Shown here piece after piece: positions 1 through 12,699 of a DNA stretch of 64,000 nt (position 1 is its first letter; every line of letters begins with the position of its first letter). The notes below the pieces were generated by a model. It did not search any database, had not been told where the DNA came from, and saw nothing but the letters and a program-made list of their open reading frames with translations. Source of the DNA: Epiperipatus broadwayi (Eukaryota > Onychophora > Udeonychophora > Euonychophora > Peripatidae); contig JAQFVV010012423.1 in the NCBI GenBank assembly GCA_028023455.1, positions 4,013,753-4,077,752 on the forward strand, in the 5' to 3' direction. The translations under genes and the position numbers were made by a program.

Positions 1-72
1 ACATTTTGTGAGTTCCAGCTCATGTTAGATGGATAGACATGTTTGGACTGGTACAATATATATATATATATA
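1..72 (+). mobile_element. 3' end of a tRNA-derived SINE with (AT)n tail (window-truncated)
   Basis: The first ~57 bases are the reverse complement of 51,300-51,357 and of the start of the duplicated unit near 61,000. There the same sequence lies downstream of a minus-strand tRNA-like B box. Here only the 3' body and an (AT)n tail remain. The tail is introduced by GGTACAAT. The tRNA head would lie to the left of the window. Family name unknown. Confidence 0.7.
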
Positions 73-285
73 AATTATTAATCAATGTCTGTATTCCAAT
101 TATAATAAAATATTTATAATTAATCAAAATAATACAATAATTAATACAGTAAAAAATATATTAAAAACAAATATATACCACAATTTAATAGAAGTACTTT
201 CAACTATTTATGTAGTCATTATCAATTAGATTCAAATTGTATTACAAAAAACCGTTACAAATGTAAACAAAAATTAATACTTCAT

Positions 286-590
286 ACATCAATTTACCCA
301 CAATTCATTAATTTTTATATTGGCAATCTGTCCATTTACCAAATGATGCTTTTCACTTTTTATTAACATAGCTTTTTTAATTTTGCATTTATTATTATAT
401 TTTTCAATACACAAAATCTTAACTTTATTAAAATCAAAACCATAATTGCAAGTTACATTATGATCAAAAAATACTGACGGTGATATGTCATCATTTCTAA
501 CATTCTCTTGTCTTGATTTTTGTACTTGTTTATATAACAACAAATGCTCCTTTGATCTTTTCTCCAATGTTCATCAAACACACAGTCATT
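286..590 (-). pseudogene. GIY-YIG endonuclease C-terminal fragment (inverted arm of PLE1)
   Basis: The minus strand encodes about 92 residues open from 567 down to 289. They read EKRSKEHLLLYK, then SVFFDHN, VKILCIEKYNNKCKIKKAML and a closing NELW. This matches the second half of the GIY-YIG domain seen at 2,160-2,457 and at 8,820-9,104. The upstream YIG half is missing: about 30 bases after the codons for CVC are deleted relative to the plus copy, near 568-575. It is not an independent gene but part of the inverted 3' copy of PLE1. The catalytic-region Glu in KIKEAM is Lys here (KIKKAM). Confidence 0.8.
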
Positions 591-777
591 TATATATTGC
601 ACAACTTTGATTTAAAATACTACATCTATTTTTTGAATTATTTATTAATCTATTTAAATTAGGAGTAGTATAAAAGGTGACTCAACAATTAATTAATACA
701 AAAAGTTAATGTTAAGAAATTTAAAAACAGAGCTAATTGCAATTGGAATTCACATATATTTAGATTTAAAAAGTTTA

Positions 778-2457
778 TTCATGATAATGATTTTGTTTGT
801 TTAAAAGAAGATAAGGGGATTGAGATTATGTCTTATGTCAAAACTTTATTACTACAATAAAGTTTTAATTCAAATGGAAAAGCTCAAATTTAAAAAGGTT
901 GGAAAAATAAACATTAAAAATTTGTGTGTAATTGTTATTGATGATATTTAAAAAAAAGCTAACAAGAATAAATATATAGATGCTCATACATATTATCATC
1001 TTTATCCATCTGCTGCAATTTGTCCTAGGATTTTTTCGAATATTAAGCTACATAAACAAGATAACCTTTTAAGATTAATAATTGACTTTTGTGGATCATT
1101 TTACTATGAAACTTGTAGATTTATAGAAACATTATTAAAAGATGTTCTTGGATTTGGAAAATATACTATTAGTTCATTGTTTGATTTTGTAAAGAAAATT
1201 TATAATATTAATATTAATGAAAATGATAGTATTTGTACATTTGATATATGTGAGATGTACGGTTCAATAGATATATTAAAATCTATAAAAATTATATTAG
1301 AAGCTTTGATGTTAAAAAAAGTTGATGTTAAGAAAGTAAAATTTGTAAATGATGTATTATATTTTATTGATAAATATATATATCTAATGTTTAATGAAAA
1401 TTATTATAAAATGGATTACAGTTGGCCTATGGGTCTTCCTGTACTTTCACAAATATGTAGTTTTGGAGTATCAAGATATGAAGATATAATTCTTAATATA
1501 TTACCAAGGTATTAAAACTTATTACAGGTATGTTGATGATGTTTTTGTTTGTGAAAGTTTAGATGTCATAAATTTGTTATTTAATGAATTAAATAGTTTA
1601 GAAGGTTTAAAATGGAATAAATCTTTTGAAGAAAAAATGTCAATTAAATATTTAGATATTAAAGTTACTCGTAATACAAATAAATTAGATTATTGTATGG
1701 TAATAAAAGATATTGAAAAAAGAGGATATATTCCTTGGTATTCAAATGTGCCAATAGTACATAAATTATCCAGTTTGAAATCATTTTTATTTAGGAATAA
1801 TAAGTTATGTAAATATAGTTCTGATAAAATAAGTAACATAAATGTATTTACTATGGATTTGTTAAATATTGGATATGATCATAAATTAATTTATAATATT
1901 GTTACTAAGTTTAATAATAATAGTAATATTTTAAGTGCTATAGATATTGATAAAATAAAATATACTTGGATATCAATATCATTTATTTGTAATGAACCAG
2001 TAAAATTTATAAAACAGATATATAAAAATATATGTCGAGTCACATTTTATACTACCCCTAATTTAAATAGATTAATAAATAATTCAAAGAATAGATATAG
2101 TAATTTAAATCAAAGTTGTGCAATATATAAATGGCTGTGTGTTTGTGGAAAGGCATATATAGGTGAATCTCAATGTACATTGGAGAAAAGATCAAAGTAG
2201 CATTTGTTGTTATATAAACGAGTATAAAAATCAAGACAAGAGAATGTTAGAAATAATGACATATCACCATCAGTATTTTTTGATTATAATGTAACTTATA
2301 ATTAAGTTTTTGATTTTGATTTTAATAATGTTAAAATTTTGTGTATTGAAAGAAATAATAATAAATGCAAAATTAAAGAAGCTATGTTAATAAAAAGTGA
2401 AAAGCCTCATTTGATAAATAGACAGGTTGCCAATATAACAATTAATGAATTGTGAGA
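778..2457 (+). pseudogene. Penelope-like reverse transcriptase / GIY-YIG endonuclease pseudogene (PLE1)
   Basis: The gene would copy PLE RNA into DNA at a nick made by its endonuclease. Pieces in order: an N-terminal remnant containing LKEDKGIEIM (about 778-846), the DKG block typical of PLE RTs. Then an open frame at 946-1,515 with LHKQDNLLRLIIDFCGS, TFDICEMYGSID (RT motif with the first catalytic Asp) and WPMGLPVLSQICSFG. After a frame change comes YYRYVDDVF (1,520-1,546, the YVDD box), open to 2,200 through thumb and linker. This ends in CAIYKWLCVCGKAYIGES, the GIY-YIG start. Stops at 2,198-2,200 and later break the endonuclease, which continues as HLLLYKR..SVFFDYN..KIKEAML..NEL. At least two frame changes and several stops are visible. 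The start is truncated. Confidence 0.88.
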
Positions 2458-2628
2458 AAATTGATGTATGACGTATTACTTTTTGTTTACATTTGTAATG
2501 GTTTTTTGTAATACAATTTGAATCTAGTTGATAACAACTACATAGATAGTTGAAAGTACTTCTATTAAATTGTGGTATATATTTGTTTTTAAAATATTTT
2601 TACTGTATTAATTATTGTATTGTTTTGA

Positions 2629-2636
<8 letters not shown>

Positions 2637-2675
<39 letters not shown>

Positions 2676-2691
2676 CAATTTATATAAGGGT

Positions 2692-2723
<32 letters not shown>
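2637..2723. repeat. (AT)n microsatellites at the PLE1 3' end
   Basis: Two AT runs are split by about 30 bp. The right edge reads TATTGTACC, the reverse complement of the GGTACAAT that introduces SINE tails elsewhere. The second run may therefore be the tail of a separate minus-strand element. Confidence 0.9.
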
Positions 2724-2729
2724 ACCCTC

Positions 2730-5700
2730 ACTTCTCGATATATGATATAATTTAAAAAATATGACTAGCTCAATTAAATCATTATGCTCGGCTAAAATAT
2801 GTACAACTATCTTTAATATATTTTTTATAATATTATAACTTATCAAATTTATTACAAACTTATCAAAAATTAATATAGTTCAATATTATGTACTAATTAA
2901 ATAAATATTTACTAAAATCATGAGACTGTGAAGTGAAGTTACAATTGGTAATTAGATTTACATTGAATCAATGTCTCTCCAAGACACTGTTTCAATGGCA
3001 TAAGAATACTATTACCTCTTTATTATCTCATTACTAACTCTACAGCATTCTTATGACTTTTATAAATGAACTATCTTTAATAATAATAGATAAATAAATC
3101 TCAATCTTTTGTTAAGGAAATATAATTAAACGATCTCAGGTTCTACTAATTATCTTAAAGTAATAATAATTCATGTAGATAGGAATGATGAGGGATTTAA
3201 TATCAAACCTAAATACACCTAACTTATTCTAATAACAATAACTGACAATAATAATCTTTAGTGTATAGCTTAATCTTATCTATTGGATTATACTTTTAAT
3301 CATTAAGAAAATAAGTCAATCATATACATGTCTTTCATTTCCATATAGTATCTTAATTTTAAAATAGACCAAAATCTTATAATTTAACAATTTGTGGCAA
3401 TAAATAATCTTATACTCTTATATTGTGCATTATAATTACTTTGTGACCATTGTAATATTATATGTTAATGTCAATCAATTTCTATAAATTATATTAATAA
3501 AATATTGTGTTTCTTTCTCAAATAATAAAATAATAAATTCATATTGTGCAAATATTATGTACATTCAAATTATCTGTTGTCAAATGCTGTGGTGTAAAAT
3601 AATGAATTCGACACATCTTTTAAACAACTTAACAAATTTATTTACATTAACTTTAACAAGTAACTTATTTACACTATTTACATTACACATAGAACTAAAG
3701 AAAATAAAACAAAAAATAAGAAAAATAATAATACAAGATTTTTACACTATTACTATTTCCATAATCATAAATAGATAATTTATACATTTCTTAAAATGTT
3801 CTATCAATAACATTTAATTAAGTTTATGACTTTAAATTTTAATAAACATCATTTGTCCTCAGTTAATACAAGAAAAGGTTTTATGTGAGATATCAATCAT
3901 GTAGCATGTATGTAAATAAACAAACTTTAATAATTAAAAAATGCTATTTCACTTAAGTCTTACTGTTATTTATATTATAATGTATTAGGATGTATTACAT
4001 TTACCATCAGTATTACTCAAATATTAATTACTGTATAAACTGATGTAACTTTGTAATATAACAACAATTATTATATTATAACCATTTATTTCATTCCGAT
4101 ATAATGTTATATTACATGTCTTATCAAAATATGCAATACGTATATGTACTTTTAAAAATAATATTTTAAATTATTCAATAATTTTAACTTTTATAAAGTA
4201 TAATGTTAAATAAAATTCTATGATTCTTTTTATATAAATTATTACTCTTTTTTACTTGTTATTCTTATTCCTTCCTAATAAACTTCTATCTACAAAAGTC
4301 ATTTTAACCTTATTTAATTTTAGAAAAATAGATGACCCATTTTAAATAAAAATAATAACGATCCAAACTCTCTTATACCTCATCCTCTATATACAATAAG
4401 CCTTCAATCAAGATATAAATTTCTATGTAAAATTAACTTACTTATCTAATAAAAATAAAAAATAAAATATAGATTTTTATATATCTCTTACTAACTTGAA
4501 AAGAAAAAAAATAAATAACTTATACTAATATAATTGTAACAAAAACATTAAAATTTATTCACGAAAGAATCATATAATTATTTCTAGGTTTTCATATTAT
4601 GTTGTACTAAATTTACATCATCAATTTAAAGTATGCATATTAAAATAAAACTGCTATTATTAATCTTATGCATGTATATTATTTAAATATTAATACATTC
4701 ATTCAACAATCAAATAACATTTGGTTGATCTAAAGAAAACATAGTAAATACATCAAATTATTATTATCACATAAGTTTTTACCATAAATGATACTTTAAT
4801 GTACAGTCCGTCACACGATGTCCTCCAAGATTTCAGTTTTACAAAATAATTTCACATTTACACTCAACAATTATTCTTTAAAATATTACATGTTATATAA
4901 TTATAAAATAAACTTTATGCAATAAAAAATTATATTAATATTTAGTTATTATTTTTAAAAAATGTAAATGTACCTTTCCTATCTTTCAATAAATTAATAA
5001 TTAATTAAATATTACTGTTAGTTAATAAATAAAACATAATTACATAACATCCAACGGTGTCTTCTTTCACTATATTGTTCTTTTTCCTAGGCACAAATTT
5101 TCACCAAACATTACTTCCTTTTCTGGTACATCACGTGTTTTTAAAAGTTTTTTATGAAAAAAATGAAAACATTCTTTTTTTTAAAAAAATAAAATAAAAA
5201 TAAGAGTCAGTTCCACCATAAGAATAAAATAATAATTAAAATAGTTTATGGAATCCGGATTCATTTCTTTTAAAGATGAAAAATATTATTTAAAAGTTAT
5301 TATTTTTAGCATTAGTCTATAATTTATAAAGTTCTTATTTAATTATTTTAATTTTACTTGGATATCCACATGTAATTTATTTGCGCATTCCTTAACAAAT
5401 ATTTAGGTAAGATTACTTTTAGATTCTTCTGTACGACCAGCGTTCAGACCTTAATAATCATAATTTTACTTATAAGTATTTCTTTACCTATTAAATCTCC
5501 AATTTATTTGCCTTTTAAAACTGTCAGAATTTAGTCTTTTAAACCACAAAGACTTCACAAGGCAAGTACTTATGTAATCATTATTATTTACCATCTTTAC
5601 TAAGTTATATACTTAGATTTATAATTTACAAATACTTTCTTCATAAAGAAGTATTTCTCATTCTTTTAAATATCTGTTTTATTAAAATTAATTACCATCA

Positions 5701-7020
5701 GCTTTTAAATTTATATAAGGTCCAACATATTACTTTTAGGCATTTAGTAACTCTCCTAGTTAATCCAGCGTTTGTTAAATTTTCAGTATAAAGTCTCCAA
5801 TACATTTTATCCTTATACGATGTTTTCATGACTATTTGATAGTAAATTGAGCTTCAATAGAAAAACGATCAATAGGAAATTATAATAAATTAACACTGCA
5901 TATTTATCGGTAACTTTTATAAATTATTTTAAAACTACTCTCTTATAATTTTAAAACGACTTTGAGAGCGTCTATAATTACTTAGCTATTTCTAATAGCA
6001 CACTTTACTTTAAAATTTCAATTACAATTCCCCTCCGAACAATTGAACCTTGGTTTTATACCGGAAGAAAACTCCCTCTTGATTGGTGAGTTAAACAATC
6101 AACTTGCTAGCTTATTTACATATTTTACCAACAAGACAGAATTGAAAATAAATAATGACTTATTTAATATTTATTATTTATCACATTATTAAATTCTTAA
6201 ATTAATCTTTATCATTTATTTAAATCCATTAAACATTTTTTAAAATATACTTTCTTACTTTATTTCACGTTTAACTTTTATAAGATTATTTTTATAAACA
6301 ATTAAGTCTATTTTTATTCGTTATGTTTTTAAACAGTATTTTAAAAATCAGATTTAATATTTCACATTAATTATTTTTATTTTTATCTCATGATAGCCAA
6401 TATAATATTTATAAATTTTATAACAGAATTTTTAAAATAGCTTTGCAACTTTACTAAAAAACTCCCAAGCATGTGTGTATGTGTCTAATTAACATCTGTT
6501 TTTTTACAACAAAGCTACAAACGCTTGTAATAATCTAAAAATAAACTAACAATTCATTTTTTAAAAATAAATATTTTTAAAATAAATAATATATTATAAC
6601 AGTTTTTAAAATAATAATTTGATATTATTAAAATCAAATATTAATCTTCTATCATGTACTACTAATAATTAAAATATTTATATTCACTTATTAAATATTA
6701 ATATTTACCAACAAATAAATATATGCATTTAATTTTAACTTGTCTTTTTAAAACTTTAACTTTAAACATTTATTTATTAAATTTATTAATGCAGTATTGC
6801 TTATGGCCAGTTTTCCCAACCATATTCTATTATCATTCCCATTGAAACGTCTCTCTCAAACATCAGCACAATTTTTACATATCAAATACTCATGAATTAC
6901 TTTAATTACACTTTTTAAAAGATTGTTATAAACAAAATTAACATCATATAGTTAAATATATCTTAAATTTAAAATTTTTTAAATAGATTGATACAACAAT
7001 TTATGGAGACCCATACAAAA
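2730..7020. other. AT-rich DNA, no recognisable gene
   Basis: No open frame longer than 73 codons and no motif I recognise. A few weak local inverted repeats occur, for example CATAAGAAT near 3,000 against ATTCTTATG near 3,047. Otherwise this is low-complexity AT-rich sequence. Confidence 0.7.
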
Positions 7021-7024
7021 GGGC

Positions 7025-7026
<2 letters not shown>

Positions 7027-7107
<81 letters not shown>
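7027..7107. repeat. (AT)n microsatellite, about 80 bp
   Basis: Uninterrupted AT run introduced by GGGCACAAT. The same YACAAT lead-in occurs before the AT tails at 57, 26,062 and 29,341. Confidence 0.95.
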
Positions 7108-7109
<2 letters not shown>

Positions 7110-7842
7110 AGTCAGATTTCACATGATCTAATTTAATAAGCTTGTATTTATTATTCGATGATATATATATGACTTGATATTTCTGCTAAAAATTAAAATA
7201 TATAGCCCTTATGTATATATCCTCTTTAGTATGTGTAAATAATAATGTATGCATATATAAGTGATCAAACATATGAAATATTCTGCTAAGAGACAACTGT
7301 TTAACGAATTTATTTTAATTCGAATTTTTTTTAAATATTTTTTTATTTAAAATTTTTTTTATCAAAACTATATTGTAAATGAACTTCACTTAATATATAT
7401 AATTTTACTTTAAATCAATTTTATACATATGGTATATATTTCTGCAGTAAGTTAATATCTATAGTTTTATGTATATATCACATTTAATGTGTACTTAACT
7501 ATTTATGTATAAAAATATTAAGTATTTTGTATGTATTATATTTTCTATAATATAAACAATTGTATTATTTTTTAAATCATAGCAAATAAAATTGATCATG
7601 AGCATTATTTAAAATATTCCTCTCACTCTCACTAAAAAACTAATTTACCTGTTTAAAAATTTAATATGTCCTATCACTTTTATAGACACTTTAAACAATG
7701 TAAAAATTTCAACAAATAATATTGAACTTGAATATATTAAATGTCAATTTTAAATTATTACAATATATTATTAAATTGAAAAAAAATATTTATATCCCTT
7801 TCCAATTATTTAATAAACAAACAAACAAACAAACTGATTTTA

Positions 7843-7940
7843 CAACTTCAATAAAAGCCTTTATATATATATAATAAATAAAGTTTGATATCAACTTCAA
7901 TAAAAGCCTTTATATATATATAATAAATAAAGTTTGATAT
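7843..7940 (+). repeat. Perfect 2 x 49-bp tandem duplication
   Basis: The unit CAACTTCAATAAAAGCC...GTTTGATAT occurs twice with no visible difference, so the duplication is recent. Each unit contains a short AT run, as do the other small tandem duplications in this window. Confidence 0.95.
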
Positions 7941-7994
7941 CTGTATTCGTTTCACAATATATGTAATATACAAATCAATATATATATATATATC

Positions 7995-9258
7995 AAAATA
8001 CAATACAATTTATATAAATTATATTCTTTTAGAAGTACTTTCGACTATACACTTTGTAGTCTTTATCAACTATATAACGTTCAATAAACCTTCATCATCT
8101 GTTATATTTGATCATATGAAAGTAAAATTTTAAAATAATTGAAATATCAAGAAATTAAAGTATATCATAGATATGTGGATGATGTTTTTATTTGTGGAAA
8201 ACAAGAATTAATAATCAATTTATTTAATGAATTAAATGAGATTAAGGATATAAAATGGGTTATAACTAAAGAGAAATACAATTCCATAAAATTCTTAGAT
8301 ATTCAAATTACTCTTAATGATTACAGTTTGGATTATCTTATGTTAATTAAGCCAATTGAAACTAGAGGTTTTATTCCATATGAATCACATGTACCTATGT
8401 GTCATAAGCTGTCTGGATTGAAATCATTCTTATTTTGAAATGAAAAATTATGCAAATATTCTAGTGATAAAATTAAAAATGTACATTTATTTGTTAATGA
8501 TTTGATGAAAATTGGTTATTATAAAAATGCTATTGCTAATATTATTAAAGGATTTAAAAGAAATCAACACTATAATAAAATTAAAAATAAAAATATCAAA
8601 ATGAAATGGATTTCAATGCCATTTATATCAGATGAGCAGGTCAAGTTTATTAAGAAAATTTATAATGGTTTGTGTCATATTGATTTTTTCTCTACAAATA
8701 ACATAAATAGATTGCTTAATAATTCTAAAATTCAAAATTCAAAGTTTAATCAAAATTATATTATATATAGATTGATATGTGGATGTGGCGTACAATACAT
8801 TGGTGAATCTAAGTGTACATTTGAGAAGAGAATAAAAGAACATATACTTTTATATAATAGAATTCAAAAAGAGAATCAATATGGAACAGATGTAAATAAA
8901 CCTTCATCATCTGTTATATTTGATCATAATAAATCTTGTCAATATGGATTTAAATTTGATTATAAAAATATGAAAATTATTCAAATTGAACATTGTCATA
9001 ATAAACATAAAATAAAAGAGGCTATGTTGATTTCAAGAAATTGTCAAATGTTAATGAATCGCCAGTCATCAAATGTTAAGATAACAGAATTGTGGGAAAT
9101 CTGAATTGAACTATGGGTATTGTTATAAAGACTACAAAGTGTATAGTCGAAAGTACTTCTAAAAGAATATAATTTATATAAATTGTACTGTATTTTTCAA
9201 AATCAGAATTATATATATATATATATATATATATATTGACATAATTCTGATTTTGAGA
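7995..9258 (+). mobile_element. Penelope-like retroelement PLE2, 5'-truncated, with terminal foldback
   Basis: The coding body is at 8,116-9,104. It is bounded by near-perfect inverted arms at 7,995-8,082 and 9,109-9,199, with about 75 bp almost identical, including AGAAGTACTTTCGAC. Between the left arm and the body lies a 33-bp piece (8,083-8,115) copied in direct orientation from 8,895-8,927 of the endonuclease. The 5' junction is thus a patchwork of one inverted and one direct fragment. After the 3' arm comes a hairpin (CAAAATCAGAATTAT / ATAATTCTGATTTTG, 9,199-9,255) around an AT run. This copy is much fresher than PLE1. Confidence 0.88.
8139..9104 (+). pseudogene. Penelope-like RT C-terminus plus GIY-YIG endonuclease, one in-frame stop
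   Basis: A single frame runs from the RT YVDD box (YHRYVDDVFICGK) through the thumb (KFLDIQITL, HKLSGLKSFLF) and linker to a complete GIY-YIG domain. That domain reads IYRLICGCGVQYIGES, KRIKEHILLY, SSVIFDHN, KIIQIEH and HKIKEAML, ending TELWEI. The only break I see is a TGA at 8,436-8,438. The RT motifs before YVDD are absent because the element is 5'-truncated. The endonuclease keeps the GIY-YIG-like IYR...YIG pair, an Arg eight residues after YIG, and the Glu in KIKEAM. CCG-type cysteines (CGC) precede YIG, as usual for Penelope-like elements. Without the RT palm it cannot be autonomous. Confidence 0.88.
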
Positions 9259-9259
9259 A

Positions 9260-10490
9260 TATTGTAAAAATTTTATGGTAATAAAGAAAGGAAACTATTT
9301 TTATATAAAATAAATCTATTTACATTAATAGATATTAATGTGATTATGATTATTAATGCATATAAATTTCTATTTAAATGATTAAGAAAGAGAAAATTAT
9401 TTTTCATTTTGAGAAAAGTAAATTTAAAAGCACACACAAAACAATTGTAATGTATTTATAAATCTTTGTAGATAATATTTACAAAGAAAAATAACTATTT
9501 ATTCTTACGTTTATAAATTTTATTGTATCTACTATAAATAGTGGATCCAGTTTCACTGATAGGATTATTATAAAAAATCTGATCAAACAAAGGCTAGTAG
9601 CTGCTATATTCAATGTCGGTCAAGTTTGAACTTTTAGAAAAGTAAGTCAAAATGACCTTTCAGTAAGGGTCTTATAGTCCAATATGTGAGTAGTAGATAT
9701 CACTAGCTGCACTTAAAGTTTGAGATTACAAAAGTGGAATTGAGTTGTAGACACAAAAAATTTGTTTTGTGTATGTGATTGCCAGACGTAAAATACTGAC
9801 AATCTATATAATAATTCAGTCATTATTAAATTCCAATAAAGTTATGATAGAAACATATACAAGTATACATTGAAAAAACTTAACTCTTGCATATGGATAT
9901 AAGTGCACACAAACTAACCTCCAGTTCATACTATTCATGCTAATACTAGTATTTATTTTTGCATATGCATAAACTACAAATGGAAAAAAATTGGCTACTG
10001 AATAAAATATATACTAATATTAACATATTATTTTTAAAACTAACTTCAATATTTATTGGAGAAAATTGAAGAAAACTATTTAATTAATTTGTACTGTACT
10101 AATTTGTTTTAAAGTTTAACAAATTTTAATTGACTAAAATAGGCAGATAATTAAGCAAAAATATGTTTAGAAAGAATATAAAATAACTGATGAACAAATT
10201 TAAAATCCTCATAAATGTGCAGGGCTGAAAAACTTTTTAGACTGCAATTATTATTTGTGTCAATATAAATTCAATCTGCCTATTACCTAACACACATACA
10301 AACATATATAGAGCAATTCAAAACTAAAAAAATTCCTAATACAGTCAATTATAGAAATAATAAAGGCTGGATTAATCTGTCTTATTTATCACATGTGGAA
10401 AATAAAACAGCATAAATTTGCTCAGAAAGTTTAATTTTGAATTTTCCTAAATCTAAATAAACTTATTAACAATATAAAGAACAACATTTT
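9260..10490. other. AT-rich DNA, no recognisable gene
   Basis: No coding or repeat signature recognised between PLE2 and the GIY-YIG fragment at 10.5 kb. Confidence 0.6.
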
Positions 10491-10780
10491 AATATTGGAT
10501 TGGCCCAATGTGGTCTACACTGTAAGTTGCAGCCCAAAAGACTACCAATATGTATATTATGGTGAGACCAGGGCAAGCCTTACAATTAGAATGACTTAAC
10601 ATTCATTAACATATAAAAAATCTAAGATTAGGTTTAAAACCATTAATTTATCTGTCTTTTTATAAAAGAGAGCATGGTCATAATTATGATCAAAGTGATG
10701 TTAAAATTATGTGTGAAGAAAGATACAATTGCAAAGGTAAAATAAGAGTCATGATTCATTAAACAAAATGAATATATAAT
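10490..10780 (+). pseudogene. GIY-YIG endonuclease fragment of a second Penelope-like lineage
   Basis: Plus-strand translation gives LDWPNVVYTVSCSPKDYQYVYYGETRASLTIRM. After one stop and a frame change it continues REHGHNYDQSDVKIMCEERYNCKGKIRVMI. This follows the PLE endonuclease order: NVVY..SC....YIGET..SL..R, then EH.H..D...VKI..EE.Y..KGKIR. It differs from PLE1 and PLE2: it has GET rather than GES, and spaces the cysteine region differently, so it belongs to another family. No RT is recognised upstream, and the reading frame is broken. Identification rests on motif order and not on any single long match. Confidence 0.65.
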
Positions 10781-10789
10781 GAAAGAAAA

Positions 10790-12690
10790 ATCAAACAACA
10801 TTCAAATCAGCAAAAAATTAATGTTCTCATCAAACTAACCAGGAATATGACATAAGCGCATTTAAAGTATACTTGTTACAATAAATCTTACTAAGTTTTA
10901 TATTTATACTTCGTTTTAATATTTATGTTATTATATTTGTATTATATACAATGAGATTATTAAAATAATTTAGCTTAAAAGCTTAAAAAATTAAAAATTA
11001 ATTATTTAAATATTTTTATTTATGTATACATATTACAGAAAATTTTAAAAAAAAACTATTTAATTAATTAAATATATAAAAAATGATATATAATTTAATT
11101 TAATGTATAAAGTATATGTATATAATTAATTCAATAGAGCTTATGTAAAATAGTATATAATTTATGATGTATAATATATGTATATAATTATTTAGTTCAA
11201 CTTAATGTATTTTTATTTATTGTATAAAAATAATATGTATATAAACAAAAAAAGGGGGAGGGAGTATATATATATGTATGTAAATAGGTTATATTATTTT
11301 ATAAAACGATTATGTAAAATGAATATTAGAGGAAGTATTGATAGATATGATTGTATTTATTTTTATAGTTCTTTTATTTCAAAAACAACATTATGAGCAA
11401 ATTTATGTTTGACCATTTCTAAGGATTAATTTGTACTACACTAATTTGTTTTTTAAATGATCAAAATTAATGTGTTAATTATTAAAAAGTAAAATATTTT
11501 TATTTTATAATGTACACAGTGTATGTATTTATATGTGTATATATATAAATTCATTCTATGTGTCCGTATAGCTAATGATAATGATTGGATTATTTTTGTA
11601 CTACCAAATAAGTATTTGTACATATAAGTATGATTTTTTTGACCACGTGCGACTTACGTATTTCTGGAAACAATAATTTAAATAATATTACATGTATAGT
11701 TTTGTTTGTTAATCTTTAGAAATATCTGCGTCAAAATTCTATTATCTTACATTTTATTATTATTTTCACAATTAATTAATAAGTTTATTAATTGTTATTT
11801 TAAATTAATCAAGTGAAATTATAAAATAGAATACATTCAATATTATAATAAGGTATATATTTATATAGCGCTATGTTAATAAATTGTAATTTTAAATTAG
11901 CGATCTGGCTAATATTTTTTTTTCTTGTTCATAGATACCAAGTTTCTGGGGATCTTAATGTTAACTCTAGACTAAAGGTATATATATATAGATGTTACAT
12001 GGAACTAAGGTAATAATCTCTTTAAAGTTCACACACTTTATTTACATGTTATACGCTGATAACAACTAGTCGTTGATGGCCAATTTACTCATGATATCTG
12101 AAAAGTCAGATGACTAGTGGTGGCAATCACTTTTACAGAAATTTAAATTTTTTTGATATGTGATAGTTTTATATTTATTTTAATACTAACATATATATAT
12201 ATATATGTCTCAGTAACATTGATGATTGTTTTTTTAATGATGTTATGCACACTTTTGGCATTAAAATGATCATAATTAGTTAATACTTCATAACACACCT
12301 TTTCTAAATTCAATCACAAACAATGGCTGTTAACTTTTTAGTTAAAACAAAAGATGATTGTTAACTATATGACTGCTTACAGATAAGACTATGTTTATTA
12401 AATGTATTTGATCGCCTAATGTTTTTCTGATCTTTCTGCTCTCTTATACCATTTATTACTTATTGTTTGTATACTTTATATTTCCATATTAATATAAGAG
12501 GAAGATGCACAATAAACCTGTAATACTGTAATAAAAATTGTCTTTTTTTTTATTTTTATGTGTTACATATTGAATCCTTTTTAAAGTAAGGCTTTAAACT
12601 TAGTTTTTAAGCTTAAGATTACTATAATCTTTTAAAACATTTTAGCTGTTAAATTATGACTAAATCAATACTATTAAATGTTAAAATACA
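10790..12690. other. AT-rich DNA, no recognisable gene
   Basis: A 63-codon open frame at 11,205-11,396 is composed of AT-rich codons only and looks like chance. Nothing else recognised. Confidence 0.6.
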
Positions 12691-12699
12691 TTGTTACCT

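Larger units (their letters stand above)
118..2640 (+). mobile_element. Penelope-like retroelement PLE1 with inverted 3' copy at its 5' end
   Basis: The plus-strand body (about 690-2,640) holds a decayed reverse transcriptase, a GIY-YIG endonuclease and a 3' UTR. In front of it, 118-683 is the reverse complement of the same element's 3' end (2,034-2,635): UTR, endonuclease tail and part of the linker. This gives a foldback with arms of roughly 570-600 bp and many small differences. The left arm has lost about 30 bp that encode the YIG motif. Head-to-head 5' inversions and partial copies are typical of Penelope-like elements (established knowledge). The element ends in (AT)n tracts at 2,637 onward. 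Frameshifts and stops show that it is inactive. Confidence 0.85.
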
